This document shows, piece by piece, positions 43,527 through 51,958 of a stretch of 64,000 nucleotides of DNA (position 1 is its first letter; every line of letters starts with the position of its first letter). The notes under the pieces were generated by a model that did not search any database, was not told the DNA's origin, and saw only the letters and a list, made by a program, of their open reading frames with translations. This stretch comes from Streptomyces sp. NRRL F-6676 (lineage in GTDB: Bacteria > Actinomycetota > Actinomycetes > Streptomycetales > Streptomycetaceae). The position numbers and the translations under genes were made by a program. Location: positions 62,001 to 126,000 of the forward strand of contig NZ_JOHS01000010.1 in NCBI RefSeq assembly GCF_000725625.1, given 5' to 3'.

Positions 43527-44582
43527 ATGGCGGTCAACGGTGGGCGGAGCCGGGGCGGTCGACGGCCCACCCTGGAGGAGGTCGCCGCCCGGGCCGGCGT
43601 CGGCCGCGGCACGGTCTCCCGGGTGATCAACGGCTCGCCCCGGGTCAGCGCCGCCACCCGCGCGGCCGTGGAAGCGGCCGTCGCCGAGCTGGGCTTCGTA
43701 CCCAACACCGCCGCGCGCGCCCTGGCCGCCAACCGCACCGACGCCATCGCGCTGGTCGTCCCCGAGCCCGAGACCCGGTTCTTCGCCGAACCGTACTTCT
43801 CCGACATGCTGCGCGGCGTGGGCGCCGAACTGGCCGACACAGAGATGCAGTTGCTGCTCATCTTCGCGGGCGGCGACCGCGAGCGCCGCCGGCTCGCCCA
43901 GTACCTGGCCGCCCACCGGGTGGACGGGGTGCTGCTGGTCTCCGTGCACGCCGACGACCCGCTGCCCGATCTGGTCTCGCAGCTGGAGATCCCGGCCGTG
44001 ATCAGCGGCCCGCGCTCGGTGGCGGAGACGCTGGCCTCGGTCGACTCGGACAACTACGCCGGCGCCCGCTCGGCCGTCGAACACCTCCTGGCGGGCGAGC
44101 GTCGTACGATCGCCCACATCACCGGCCTGCTCGCCGTGTACGGCGCCCAGCGGCGCCTGGACGGCTACCGGGAGGCATTGGAGGACGCGGGCATCCCGGC
44201 CCACGAGCACCTCGTGGAACCGGGCGACTTCACCGAGGAGGGCGGCCGCCGCGCGATGACGCGGCTCCTCGAACGCAACCCCCGTCTCGACGCGGTCTTC
44301 GCCGGCTCCGACGTCATGGCCGCCGGCGCCCGCCAGGCACTGCGCGAGGCGGGCCGCCGCATACCCGAGGACGTCGCCCTGGTCGGCTACGACGACTCCG
44401 CGATCGCCCGCCACATGGACCCCCCGCTGACCAGCGTCCGCCAGCCGATCGAGGAGATGGGCCGCGCGATGATCGACCTCCTCCTCCACGAGATCGCCGA
44501 ACACCGCCCCCCGCCCACGACCCCCGCCGAACGCCGCCACGAGGTCCTGCCGACGGAACTGGTGGTCCGGGCGTCGTCCTAG
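43527..44582 (+). CDS. LacI-family repressor, CebR paralogue
   Basis: 351 residues from the ATG at 43527, 8 nt after AGGAGG; an ATG at 43500 is less likely. HTH LEEVAARAGVGRGTVSRVINGSPRVSAATRAAVEAAVAELGFVPNTAARALAANRTDAIALVVPEPETRFFAEPYFSDMLRG is very close to the protein at 35872, including the recognition-helix region GVGRGTVSRVINGSP. Effector domain ends GYDDSAIARHMDPPLTSVRQPIEEMGRAM. It follows bglC after the operon terminator. Could bind the same 14-bp box; either of the two proteins may be the true CebR. Confidence 0.88.
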   Translation: MAVNGGRSRGGRRPTLEEVAARAGVGRGTVSRVINGSPRVSAATRAAVEAAVAELGFVPNTAARALAANRTDAIALVVPEPETRFFAEPYFSDMLRGVGAELADTEMQLLLIFAGGDRERRRLAQYLAAHRVDGVLLVSVHADDPLPDLVSQLEIPAVISGPRSVAETLASVDSDNYAGARSAVEHLLAGERRTIAHITGLLAVYGAQRRLDGYREALEDAGIPAHEHLVEPGDFTEEGGRRAMTRLLERNPRLDAVFAGSDVMAAGARQALREAGRRIPEDVALVGYDDSAIARHMDPPLTSVRQPIEEMGRAMIDLLLHEIAEHRPPPTTPAERRHEVLPTELVVRASS

Positions 44583-44740
44583 GCGGCCACCGGCGGTGCC
44601 CGGTGTCCCCCGAGCGAGCTACCGGCAAGTGTCCACCGAGCGGTGATGTGCCGCACCGGTGCTCTCGCGTTGACTCGTCCCGACAACACAGCGGTCGGAC
44701 CGAGCGGTTCGGCCCTGCCGAGCAGTGGAGGGGCGACGTC

Positions 44741-46345
44741 ATGGAGCGAGTGCGCGGTTCGGGAGGGTACCGTCTCGCCGGAGGCCTCCGGTCCGCCGCG
44801 GCCCTGGCCGTGTGCGTACTGACCGGAACCGGAGTGACCGAGGGTGCCACCGGGGGTCAGGACACCGCGCAGGCGGCGGAGGCCATGGTGGCCGGGAAGG
44901 CCGCGCACGGGACCGCGATCACCTGGGGCGCATGTCCACAGCCGGACGAGGGGGCGAACCGGGACCCCCGGCTGACCTGCGGAACGCTGAAGGTCCCGCT
45001 GAACTACCGGAAGCCGGGCGGCAAGAAGATCGACGTGGCGGTCTCCCGGCTGTCCACCGCCGAACCCGGCAAGCGGCGCGGCGTCCTGCTGCTGAACCCC
45101 GGAGGCCCGGCCCTGGGCGGCCTCGGCATGCCCGCGACGATGGCACCGACACTGCCGAAGTCCGTGCGGGACCGCTACGACCTGATCGGCTTCGACCCGC
45201 GCGGCGTCGAGCACAGCACCCCGCAGAGCTGCGGTCTGAAGGACCCCACGGTGACCGGGCTCTTCCCCTTCCCCGCGGCGGACGGCTCGATCACCAGGAA
45301 CGTGGCCCTCGCCAAGGCCGACGCCAAGCAGTGCGCCACGGCGGCGGGCGACGACCTGAAGTACTACACCACCGCCAACACCGCCCGGGACATGGACCGC
45401 ATCCGCCAGGCACTCGGCGAGCGGAGGATTTCCTACTGGGGCCAGTCCTACGGCACCTACCTCGGCGCCGTCTACAGGTCGCTGTTCCCGCAGCGCACCG
45501 ACCGGATGATCCTGGAGGGCAACGTCAACCCGGCGAAGGTCTGGGCCGACGAGGTGGCGGACACCTGGGGCAAGGGCATGGCCGACCGGTTCCCCGACGC
45601 GGCACGCGTCGCCGCGGCGCAGGACGCCACCCTCGGTCTGGGCGGCACCGTCGAGGAGGTGACCCGGAGCTACCTCGCGCTCGCCGACCGGCTCGACCGC
45701 GCGCCCGCACCCGTCCCCGGCACCTCACTGTCGCTGGACGGGGCGACCCTGCGGAACGTCACCTACGGCCTGCTTCTGCACAACGACACCCTGCCGGTGC
45801 TCACCCAGGTCTGGAAGGCCGCCGACGATCTGGCCAAGGGGAGCGTCACGGACACCGACCGCGCGGTGCTCGACCAGGTGTTCGCCGGCAGCCCGTCGGC
45901 CCCGGGCGTCCCCGCGGACAACCAGGCCACCATGTTCCTGGCCCTCGTCTGCGGCGACGTCGAATGGCCGCACGACGTCGACGGCTACGCCGCCCGCACC
46001 GCCGCCGACCGGAAGAAGTGGCCGCTCACCGCGGGCATGCCGGCCAACATCTGGGCCTGCGCCTTCTGGGGGAAGCCGGCGGAGGCGCCCGTCACCGTGA
46101 CCGGCACCGGCGCGCGCAACACCCTGATCCTCCAGAACCGCCGCGACAACGCCACCCCGTGGGAAGGGGCCCTCGGACTGCACAAGGCCCTCGGCCGCAA
46201 GTCCGTCCTGGTCGGCGTCGACAACGGCGGTCACTACGTCTACAACGAAGGCTCCGCCTGCGCGGACAGGGCCACCGTCGACTTCCTGACCACGGGCCGC
46301 CTGCCGGGCAAGGACGTCTACTGCACCGACGTCAAGCAGAAGTGA
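44741..46345 (+). CDS. Secreted alpha/beta hydrolase, tripeptidyl aminopeptidase-like
   Basis: 534 residues. ATG at 44741 after GGAGGGG. N-terminal signal-like segment ~10-48 ending in AQAAEA. Catalytic serine S236 in GQSYGT, oxyanion region LLLNPGGPALGG, Asp in ILQNRRDNATPWEGA and His in DNGGHYVYNEG near the C-terminus; six or more cysteines suit an exported protein. The family removes tripeptides or dipeptides from protein N-termini (SlpD/SlpE/TAP in Streptomyces). Single gene, closed by the hairpin at 46391. Confidence 0.9.
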   Translation: MERVRGSGGYRLAGGLRSAAALAVCVLTGTGVTEGATGGQDTAQAAEAMVAGKAAHGTAITWGACPQPDEGANRDPRLTCGTLKVPLNYRKPGGKKIDVAVSRLSTAEPGKRRGVLLLNPGGPALGGLGMPATMAPTLPKSVRDRYDLIGFDPRGVEHSTPQSCGLKDPTVTGLFPFPAADGSITRNVALAKADAKQCATAAGDDLKYYTTANTARDMDRIRQALGERRISYWGQSYGTYLGAVYRSLFPQRTDRMILEGNVNPAKVWADEVADTWGKGMADRFPDAARVAAAQDATLGLGGTVEEVTRSYLALADRLDRAPAPVPGTSLSLDGATLRNVTYGLLLHNDTLPVLTQVWKAADDLAKGSVTDTDRAVLDQVFAGSPSAPGVPADNQATMFLALVCGDVEWPHDVDGYAARTAADRKKWPLTAGMPANIWACAFWGKPAEAPVTVTGTGARNTLILQNRRDNATPWEGALGLHKALGRKSVLVGVDNGGHYVYNEGSACADRATVDFLTTGRLPGKDVYCTDVKQK

Positions 46346-46390
46346 CCCTGGCGCCCGGTGACGTATCGCCCCCGCAGGGGAAAAGAAAAA

Positions 46391-46432
46391 GATCAAGGGG
46401 TTGTCCCGCGGACGCGGGGCAACCCCTTGATC
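46391..46432. terminator. Bidirectional hairpin between peptidase gene and tRNA-His
   Basis: GATCAAGGGGTTG pairs perfectly with CAACCCCTTGATC around a second GC stem. On the minus strand a T-rich tract (complement of AAAAGAAAAA) follows, so it terminates tRNA-His; it can also end the rightward peptidase transcript. Confidence 0.93.
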
Positions 46433-46438
46433 GAAAAG

Positions 46439-46512
46439 GGTGAGTGACGGGACTCGAACCCGCGACATCCTGGACCACAACCAGGTGCTCTACCATCTGA
46501 GCTACACCCACC
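46439..46512 (-). tRNA. tRNA-His (anticodon GUG)
   Basis: Cloverleaf with acceptor GTGGGTG/CACTCAC, anticodon stem CCTGG/CCAGG around TTGTGGT and T loop TTCGAGT. The extra 5' G (G-1) typical of tRNA-His pairs with C73 and is counted here. CCA is not encoded. Lies downstream of ornA on the same strand. Confidence 0.97.
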
Positions 46513-46638
46513 ATGACCGACGGTTTCCCTGGTGTTCCACCGACCGGCCGAGAAAAAGTGTACAGGGTCCCGGGGGATGCTCGCGCACGCCTTTTCGCGG
46601 GGGGTGCCCGGACCCGCCGCGGGGGCCGGAGAAGCAGG

Positions 46639-47241
46639 TCAGGGGCTGGGGAGGACGTGCTTCGCGGCGATCGTGCGGGCCGTGTCGGAGTCCGGCCCCG
46701 GCTGGGGGACGAAGACCGCCTCGCGGTAGTAGCGCAGCTCCGCGATCGACTCCTGGATGTCGGCCAGCGCCCGGTGGTTGCCCTTCTTCTTCGGGCTGTT
46801 GAAGTACGCCCGCGGGTACCAGCGCCGGGACAGCTCCTTCACGGAGCTGACGTCCACGATGCGGTAGTGCAGGTATCCCTCCAGCGCCGGCATGTCCCGG
46901 GCCAGGAAGTTCCGGTCGGTGCCCACGGAGTTGCCGCACAGGGGCGCCTTGCCGGGCTCCTTGACGTGCTCCCGCACATAGGCGAGCACCCGTTCCTCCG
47001 CGTCGGCCATCGTCGTACCGGACGCCAGTTCGGACAGCAGGCCCGAGGAGGTGTGCATCTCGCGCACCACCTCCGGCATCGTCTCCAGGGCCGCGTCCGG
47101 CGGCCGGATCACGATGTCCACCCCCTCGCCCAGTACGTTCAGCTCGGAGTCGGTGACCAGCGCGGCCACCTCGATGAGCGCGTCGGAGGACAGCGAGAGT
47201 CCGGTCATCTCGCAGTCGATCCACACCATGCGATCGTTCAT
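46639..47241 (-). CDS. ornA: Oligoribonuclease OrnA
   Basis: 200 residues. DEDDh 3'-5' exonuclease that degrades 2-5 nt RNA and pGpG, the product of c-di-GMP breakdown. Motifs: [10 protein letters not shown] (Asp9, Glu11), [16 protein letters not shown] (Asp) and [11 protein letters not shown] (His and Asp). Start at the ATG of MNDRMVWID. Directly follows adpA on the same strand, the conserved Streptomyces order; needed for normal vegetative growth and development. Confidence 0.96.
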   Translation of the reverse strand: MNDRMVWIDCEMTGLSLSSDALIEVAALVTDSELNVLGEGVDIVIRPPDAALETMPEVVREMHTSSGLLSELASGTTMADAEERVLAYVREHVKEPGKAPLCGNSVGTDRNFLARDMPALEGYLHYRIVDVSSVKELSRRWYPRAYFNSPKKKGNHRALADIQESIAELRYYREAVFVPQPGPDSDTARTIAAKHVLPSP

Positions 47242-47388
47242 GCGCCTTACCTTATGGCCCGCGGCGGCGCGGCGGACCCGCCGTACACCGGCCACTCGCG
47301 CGGGCGGGACGGGGCCGCCGTGCCGGACCGGGTCCGTACGGCGTGCCCCGCCCCGCCCTTCCGGCGCGTGCGGGTGCCCGCGCGGCGG

Positions 47389-48666
47389 CTACGGCGCCCC
47401 GCGCGAGCCCGGGACGCCCGCGCGGCCGCTGGCCGCGTAGTACATCTCCTGCGCGTGCCTGCCGTGCCCGTGCTCCGGCGCGGGCGCCGGGGCCGAGACG
47501 GAGGCCGCGGCGCCCAGCGCGCTCGCCGCCGCGGTGCGCCGCGACTGCATCGGCACCTGCGCCGGCGGCTCCTGCGGCGCCGGCTGCGGGCCGCCGGGGC
47601 CCGCGAGCGCCGCCGGGGCGCCCTCGGCGTCCGCCGGACGGTCGCCCTGCGGACGGCGGGCCCGGTAGGCCGCCCGGTAGGCGGCGGGGGACGAGCCCAG
47701 CTGCCGCCGGAAGTGCCCGCGCAGCGCCACCGGCGAGCGGAACCCGCAGCGGCCCGCGACCTCGTCGACCGAGTAGTCGGAGGTCTCCAGCAGCCGCTGC
47801 GCTTGCAGCACCCGCTGGGTGATCAGCCATTGCAGGGGCGCGCTGCCCGTGAGCGAACGGAACCGGCGGTCGAACGTGCGCCGGCTCATGTACGCGCGGG
47901 CGGCCAGCGTCTCCACGTCGAACTGCTCGTGGAGGTGCTCCAGGGCCCAGGCGACGACCTCGGCGAGCGGGTCGGCGCCGATCTCCTCCGGTAAAGAACG
48001 GTCCAGATAGCGCTCCTGGCCGCCGCTGCGGCGCGGGGGCACCACCAGGCGGCGGGCCAGCGCGCCGGCCGCCTCGTTGCCGTGGTCCGACCGCACGATG
48101 TGCAGGCAGAGGTCGATGCCCGCGGCCGTCCCGGCGCTGGTCAGCACGTCGCCGTCGTCCACGAAGAGTTCACGGGGATCGACGTGCACCGACGGGTAGC
48201 GCTTGGCCAGCGTCGGCGCGTACATCCAGTGGGTGGTGGCCGGGCGGCCGTCCAGCAGTCCGGCGGCGGCCAGCACGAAGGCGCCGGTGCACAGCCCGAC
48301 GATCCGCGCGCCCTCCTCGTGCGCCCGGCGCAGTGCGTCGAGCGCCTCCTCCGGCGGCGGTGATGTGATCGAACGCCAGGCCGGTACGACGACCGTGCCG
48401 GCGCGGGATATCGCCTCCAGCCCATGCGGTGCGGTCAGTTCGAGGCCCCCCGTGGTCCGCAGCGGGCCCTCCTCGCCGCCGCACACCAGCAGGCGGTAGC
48501 GCGGCACTCCGGCGTCCTGGCGGTCGATCCCGAACACCGACAGCGGTATGGAACTCTCGAAGATGGGGCCACCGCTGAACAGCAGCACCGCGACGATCTC
48601 CTTGCGGCGGCGCCCGGAGAGTTTCCGGGCCGCGGCTTCCGGCGCGGCAGTGGAGTCGTGGCTCAT
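47389..48666 (-). CDS. adpA: Developmental master regulator AdpA
   Basis: 425 residues. N-terminal ThiJ/PfpI/DJ-1-like dimerisation domain ~25-200 (VAVLLFSGGPIFESSIPLSVFG, GLCTGAFVLAAAGLLDGRPATTHW) and C-terminal AraC/XylS double HTH ~235-335 (LAARAYMSRRTFDRRFRSLTG, SVDEVAGRCGFRSPVALRGHFRRQLG). The C-terminal tail is Ala/Pro-rich. The Leu codon in RSLPEE is TTA (complement of 47992-47994), located between the two domains, so translation needs the bldA tRNA. AdpA activates and represses hundreds of genes for aerial growth and secondary metabolism. Confidence 0.97.
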   Translation of the reverse strand: MSHDSTAAPEAAARKLSGRRRKEIVAVLLFSGGPIFESSIPLSVFGIDRQDAGVPRYRLLVCGGEEGPLRTTGGLELTAPHGLEAISRAGTVVVPAWRSITSPPPEEALDALRRAHEEGARIVGLCTGAFVLAAAGLLDGRPATTHWMYAPTLAKRYPSVHVDPRELFVDDGDVLTSAGTAAGIDLCLHIVRSDHGNEAAGALARRLVVPPRRSGGQERYLDRSLPEEIGADPLAEVVAWALEHLHEQFDVETLAARAYMSRRTFDRRFRSLTGSAPLQWLITQRVLQAQRLLETSDYSVDEVAGRCGFRSPVALRGHFRRQLGSSPAAYRAAYRARRPQGDRPADAEGAPAALAGPGGPQPAPQEPPAQVPMQSRRTAAASALGAAASVSAPAPAPEHGHGRHAQEMYYAASGRAGVPGSRGAP

Positions 48667-49053
48667 ACTGCTAAGCCCCCCTCGGTGGTCGCGGCGCCCT
48701 CCATGCTTCGGGTCTGTCGCTCCAACACGTTTCCCCTCGGTCCAGCACGAGTCCCCCGCCGTAAGACAGTCATGATCGAATCTACTGTGTCGCGTGGCGC
48801 CGGCGTGGCCGGTTCACCATCCGGCAGATTGTCGACATGGCAACTTGGCGTAAAGCATTCGATCACGAAGCGTTGCACTCACGGGCCGTGCAGGGAAGTG
48901 CGCCTTGTCCCGGTGGCCGGTCCCCATAGGGTGCGTGCGTCCCGCCAGACCCTTTCGGTGCAGGTCGAACGGGCTGTGGAGGGGTCTTCGGGGGGTGCAT
49001 GCACATGGCTGGGAAGTTGGCCGAAAACATGCGGGCGCGTGCGCGGAAACCGG
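48667..49053 (-). promoter_or_regulatory. adpA upstream region with an AdpA-type site
   Basis: TGGCCGGTTC at 48806-48815 fits the AdpA consensus TGGCSNGWWY and lies about 140 bp before the adpA ATG, consistent with autoregulation. The 387-bp region is locally less GC-rich (48770-48870) and has no gene. A ribosome site GAGGGGGG precedes the start. Confidence 0.6.
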
Positions 49054-49500
49054 TCAGTCGACCGGCGTATTCCGGCGAGGTCGGCGACCACCCCTGTGCG
49101 CTCCCTGGGACGCCCCGGCGTGAGCGGGCTGGCGGGTGCGTGCATGGGCGGCCTGGCGCCCCCCTGAGCTGCTGCGCGACTCCTGATGCCCCCGTGGCCC
49201 GGGGGATGCGTGGGCGGGGCGGGGCCGCTGTGACTCCAGGGCTTCAAGGGCCGCCCGGGCGGCGTGCCGTTCGGAGCGGCGCAGCAGGGTGCGGCAGACG
49301 GCGGTGACGGCCGCGAGGCCCAGGGCGGCGCCGGTGGCGCCGGCCAGCGAGGTGCCGTACCAGACGAGGACGACGGGCACGAGGACGCAGGCGAACGCGG
49401 CCCAGCGGACGAGATCGCCGACGGTGTCCTGTGCGGGGGTGTGGGGACGGGTGCGGCCGCGCGGGCGGCGGCCGTGGGACGGACGGGGTACGGGCAACAA
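49054..49500 (-). CDS. Small membrane protein, hypothetical
   Basis: About 148 residues from a TTG at 49500 or 49497 after AGGGAG; a GTG at 49524 is an alternative. A basic N-terminus is followed by two hydrophobic stretches (DLVRWAAFACVLVPVVLVWYG and SLAGATGAALGLAAVTAVC), then an Arg/Ala helix and a Gly/Ser/Arg-rich tail of low complexity. The two-helix pattern with basic ends points to an inner-membrane protein. Start and tail are uncertain; the core is convincing. Confidence 0.6.
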   Translation of the reverse strand: MLPVPRPSHGRRPRGRTRPHTPAQDTVGDLVRWAAFACVLVPVVLVWYGTSLAGATGAALGLAAVTAVCRTLLRRSERHAARAALEALESQRPRPAHASPGPRGHQESRSSSGGRQAAHARTRQPAHAGASQGAHRGGRRPRRNTPVD

Positions 49501-49792
49501 GGGCTCCCTGGGGCGATGGCTCACGGGGTTCAACGCGGGGTGCCGCCGGCGGTCACTGCGATGATCGGGTTGCGTTCGCGGGGAGGGCGGCCGTGTGTTC
49601 GCGGGGCGGATGCCCGGAAAGCGCCGGATGTCCGGGAAGATGCTGTGAAGTCGCCGTGAAGCCGCCGTGGTGACACCTGTAGGGCACAGGAACCGTTGCG
49701 CCGGGGGCGGTGGCTCGTGCATGCTCCGGGGAACCCCGCGCGGCCAGCGCGGGATCCGGGCCCGCTCCCTGGGCCGGGAAGGCGTGCCGCCG

Positions 49793-49830
49793 TACCCTTT
49801 GGGGTATGGGCCGGGAAAGACGTTTCCCGG
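49793..49830. promoter_or_regulatory. Inverted repeats before the universal stress protein gene
   Basis: TACCC-TTTG-GGGTA (49793-49806) and CCGGGAAA-GACG-TTTCCCGG (49811-49830), the latter with perfect 8-bp arms. They lie about 75-110 bp before the ATG, a good position for operator control. The wider gap 49501-49905 shows no gene. Confidence 0.65.
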
Positions 49831-49905
49831 ACACGAGTTCAGCCGCGCACCGCCGTCTTCCCGCACACCGCCGTCCCCGACGAGGATCACAACGCCGAGA
49901 CACCC

Positions 49906-50433
49906 ATGGCCGGTCACGAATTCTTCGAACCCGCGGACCGCAAACGGTCGGTCGCCGAGCCCGCCTCGGCCGACCCGCTGGCGTCGGACGAGAGCCGCGC
50001 GTCCTGCGATCCCGCGTTCCAGCACGGTGTGGTCGTCGGCTTCGACGGTTCCACCTCCAGCGAGCGCGCCCTCTCCTACGCGATCGGCATGGCCCAGCGC
50101 TTCCGCTCCGGCCTGATCATCGTGCACGTCGCCAACCGGCTGCCCACCACGGTGTGGGCCGGCTGCGAGCCACCGGTCTTCGTCGACGTCCCGGACCACC
50201 GCACCGAGGTGCTCGGGCTCGAACTGGCCTGCGCGGACTACCTCTGCGAAGTGCCCTGGATCCTGGTCGAGCGCGGTGGCGACATCTGCCACGAGCTCGA
50301 GGAGGTCGGGCAGGAGTACGAGGCCGACGCGATCGTCGTCGGCTCCACGCACGGGCTCGTGGGCCGCCTGTTCGGCTCGGTCGCCGGCCGCCTGGCCAAG
50401 CGCGCCCGCCGCCCGGTGGTCGTCATCCCCTGA
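49906..50433 (+). CDS. Universal stress protein (UspA family)
   Basis: 175 residues, single Usp domain ~40-175. QHGVVVGFDGSTSSERALSYAIGMAQ opens the fold and ADAIVVGSTHGLVGRLFGSVAGRLAKRARRPVVVIP closes it; the latter resembles the ATP-binding G-x2-G-x9-G-[ST] loop. The ~35-residue N-terminal extension is charged. Ribosome site is weak. Such proteins rise under stress or oxygen limitation; exact role unknown. Confidence 0.9.
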   Translation: MAGHEFFEPADRKRSVAEPASADPLASDESRASCDPAFQHGVVVGFDGSTSSERALSYAIGMAQRFRSGLIIVHVANRLPTTVWAGCEPPVFVDVPDHRTEVLGLELACADYLCEVPWILVERGGDICHELEEVGQEYEADAIVVGSTHGLVGRLFGSVAGRLAKRARRPVVVIP

Positions 50434-50476
50434 GCGTTCCCCGGCGGGAACGTACCGGAGCCCCATCCTGACGCGC

Positions 50477-50550
50477 TGTGAAGTTACCCGCGCGTAGAGA
50501 GTGTTTGCGCGCATGTGAAGGGCATATACCGGGCACCGCACAACTTCACA
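50477..50550. promoter_or_regulatory. Distant inverted repeat before the YaaH-like gene
   Basis: TGTGAAGTT (50477-50485) and AACTTCACA (50542-50550) are a perfect 9-bp inverted pair 56 bp apart, flanking the likely promoter region (CATATA near 50523). A third partial copy, TGTGAAG, lies at about 50514. The right arm ends 23 bp before the start codon. Confidence 0.55.
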
Positions 50551-50573
50551 AGCACGCATGAAGGGAGCCCGTC

Positions 50574-51146
50574 GTGGACAATGACGTCTCCGCGGGAAGC
50601 AGCACGACCACCGTCGCCGGCCGACTCGCCCTGGGCATCACCCTGTTGGCCTTCGGCCTCGGACACACCGGCGTGATCGACGGCGTGACGGCGGCCAACG
50701 CCGTGTCACTCGCCCACTACGTCGGGGGAGTCGCCCTCTTCCTCGTCGGCCTGCTGGCCTTCCGCGACCATGACACCGGCAGCGGCACCGCGTTCGCGGC
50801 GCTCGGCGCCCTGTGGTTCACCTGGGCCGTCTCGGCCGGCGACCAGGTGTCCGACAACGCGGCCGGACTGTTCCTGCTGCTCTTCGCCCTCGTGGCGCTG
50901 ACCCTGACCCTCGGCGCGGCCGGCGACGGCGTACTCGACCAGGGCACCTACGGCCTGTTCTTCGTCTCCCTGGTCCTCCTCGCCATAGCCGTCCTCGCGG
51001 ACAGCGACGCCCTCGGCAAGGTCGGCGGCTGGTTCGCCGTGGCGGCGGGCGCGGTCGCCTGGTACGCGGCGACGGCGGCCCTGGCCCACTGGCCGACGGC
51101 CGTGCGGCGCGGGGCGGCCGGCCGTCGTGTGACGGCGACGGGCTGA
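50574..51146 (+). CDS. GPR1/FUN34/YaaH-type membrane protein
   Basis: 190 residues from a GTG after AGGGAG. Six hydrophobic segments: RLALGITLLAFGLGHTGVI, AHYVGGVALFLVGLLAF, GTAFAALGALWFTWAV, AAGLFLLLFALVALTLTLG, GTYGLFFVSLVLLAIAVLA, GGWFAVAAGAVAWYAATAALA. Layout and the YVGGVALFLVGLLAFRDHDT / GTAFAALGALWFTWA stretches match the acetate/succinate transporter family, but the family's NPAPLGL signature near the N-terminus is missing. Possibly an acetate channel variant. Confidence 0.8.
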   Translation: MDNDVSAGSSTTTVAGRLALGITLLAFGLGHTGVIDGVTAANAVSLAHYVGGVALFLVGLLAFRDHDTGSGTAFAALGALWFTWAVSAGDQVSDNAAGLFLLLFALVALTLTLGAAGDGVLDQGTYGLFFVSLVLLAIAVLADSDALGKVGGWFAVAAGAVAWYAATAALAHWPTAVRRGAAGRRVTATG

Positions 51147-51185
51147 CTGCCGCCCGGCCCCGGGGAGGGGCGGTCCCCGGGACCG

Positions 51186-51235
51186 TCAGGACGGTTCCCG
51201 CGCGGCGCCGTGCGCGCACGGGGGAACCGTCCTGA
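51186..51235. terminator. Bidirectional terminator between convergent genes
   Basis: TCAGGACGGTTCCC and GGGAACCGTCCTGA are perfect 14-bp arms around a 22-nt GC-rich loop. It separates the YaaH-like gene from the cupin gene on the other strand. Confidence 0.9.
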
Positions 51236-51241
51236 ACGGGG

Positions 51242-51937
51242 TCAGGCCCCGGCGGGCAGCGGCTCGTGCAGGAAGAGGATCGTGCAGCCGGTCCTGCTGA
51301 AGGTCTGGTGCTCGATCGGGAAGGGGTAGTCGACGAAGTCGCCCGCGGCCCGGCGCGCGGTGTGCCGGCTTCCGTCGGGGAGGACCCACTCGTCGTCGGC
51401 CTCGCCGTCCAGGAACAGGAACCGGTGTGCCGTGCGGTGCGGATGCCTGGGCGCGAAGGAACCCGGCTCGAAATGGGCCAGCCCCACGACCCGCTCGTCG
51501 AAGCTCTCGTCGAGCACCACGTCGAGGAGGAGCCGGGACCACTGCCCCGGCCCCGTCCGCTGCCACCCCTGCGGACCGAAGACGTCCTCGGCGGGGGGTC
51601 CCAGCCGGCGGCCGGAGAGCACCAGGGCCAGGGCGCCCTCGGCGCTGGTCACGGCCGTTCCGCCGGTGGCCGGCAGGGCGGCGTACGCGCCCCTGCGCAG
51701 CGGCCGGCCCTGTCCGTCGCCGTCCGGGAACGACAGCGCGCCGTCCAGTACGAGTATCCGGTCGTCCACGGAGCCGGCCGGCCGCGAGGTGCCCCCCGCG
51801 GCCAGCCGCAGCAGCGAGAAGGCGTCACCCGCCCCGGAGGTCAGCAACTCCTTCGTCCAGGCCCGCTCCGGGCCGTCCCCCGTCCCGGGGGCCGCCACCC
51901 AGTTGCCGGGCCCGAAGACCGACGTGTGACTCGCCAT
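51242..51937 (-). CDS. Double-cupin (ChrR-like) protein
   Basis: 231 residues. Two cupin-like halves: ~35-110 (AFSLLRLAAGGTSRPAGSVDDRILVLDGALSFPDG) and ~140-225 (GLAHFEPGSFAPRHPHRTAHRFLFLDGEADDEWVLPDGSRHTARRAAGDFVDYPFPIEHQTFSRTGCTILFL). The second half retains His residues (PRHPHRTAH, and His in IEHQTF) that could bind a metal; the first has lost them. Upstream of glmS in coordinates and downstream of it in transcription, 21 bp apart, so probably co-transcribed with glmS. Role unknown. Confidence 0.75.
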   Translation of the reverse strand: MASHTSVFGPGNWVAAPGTGDGPERAWTKELLTSGAGDAFSLLRLAAGGTSRPAGSVDDRILVLDGALSFPDGDGQGRPLRRGAYAALPATGGTAVTSAEGALALVLSGRRLGPPAEDVFGPQGWQRTGPGQWSRLLLDVVLDESFDERVVGLAHFEPGSFAPRHPHRTAHRFLFLDGEADDEWVLPDGSRHTARRAAGDFVDYPFPIEHQTFSRTGCTILFLHEPLPAGA

Positions 51938-51958
51938 CGTTCTGTTCCGTTCGCTCGC

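Noticed and set aside
44583..44740. Extra small gene before the TAP-like hydrolase
   Set aside because: Only short frames without ribosome sites; the region looks like a promoter gap.
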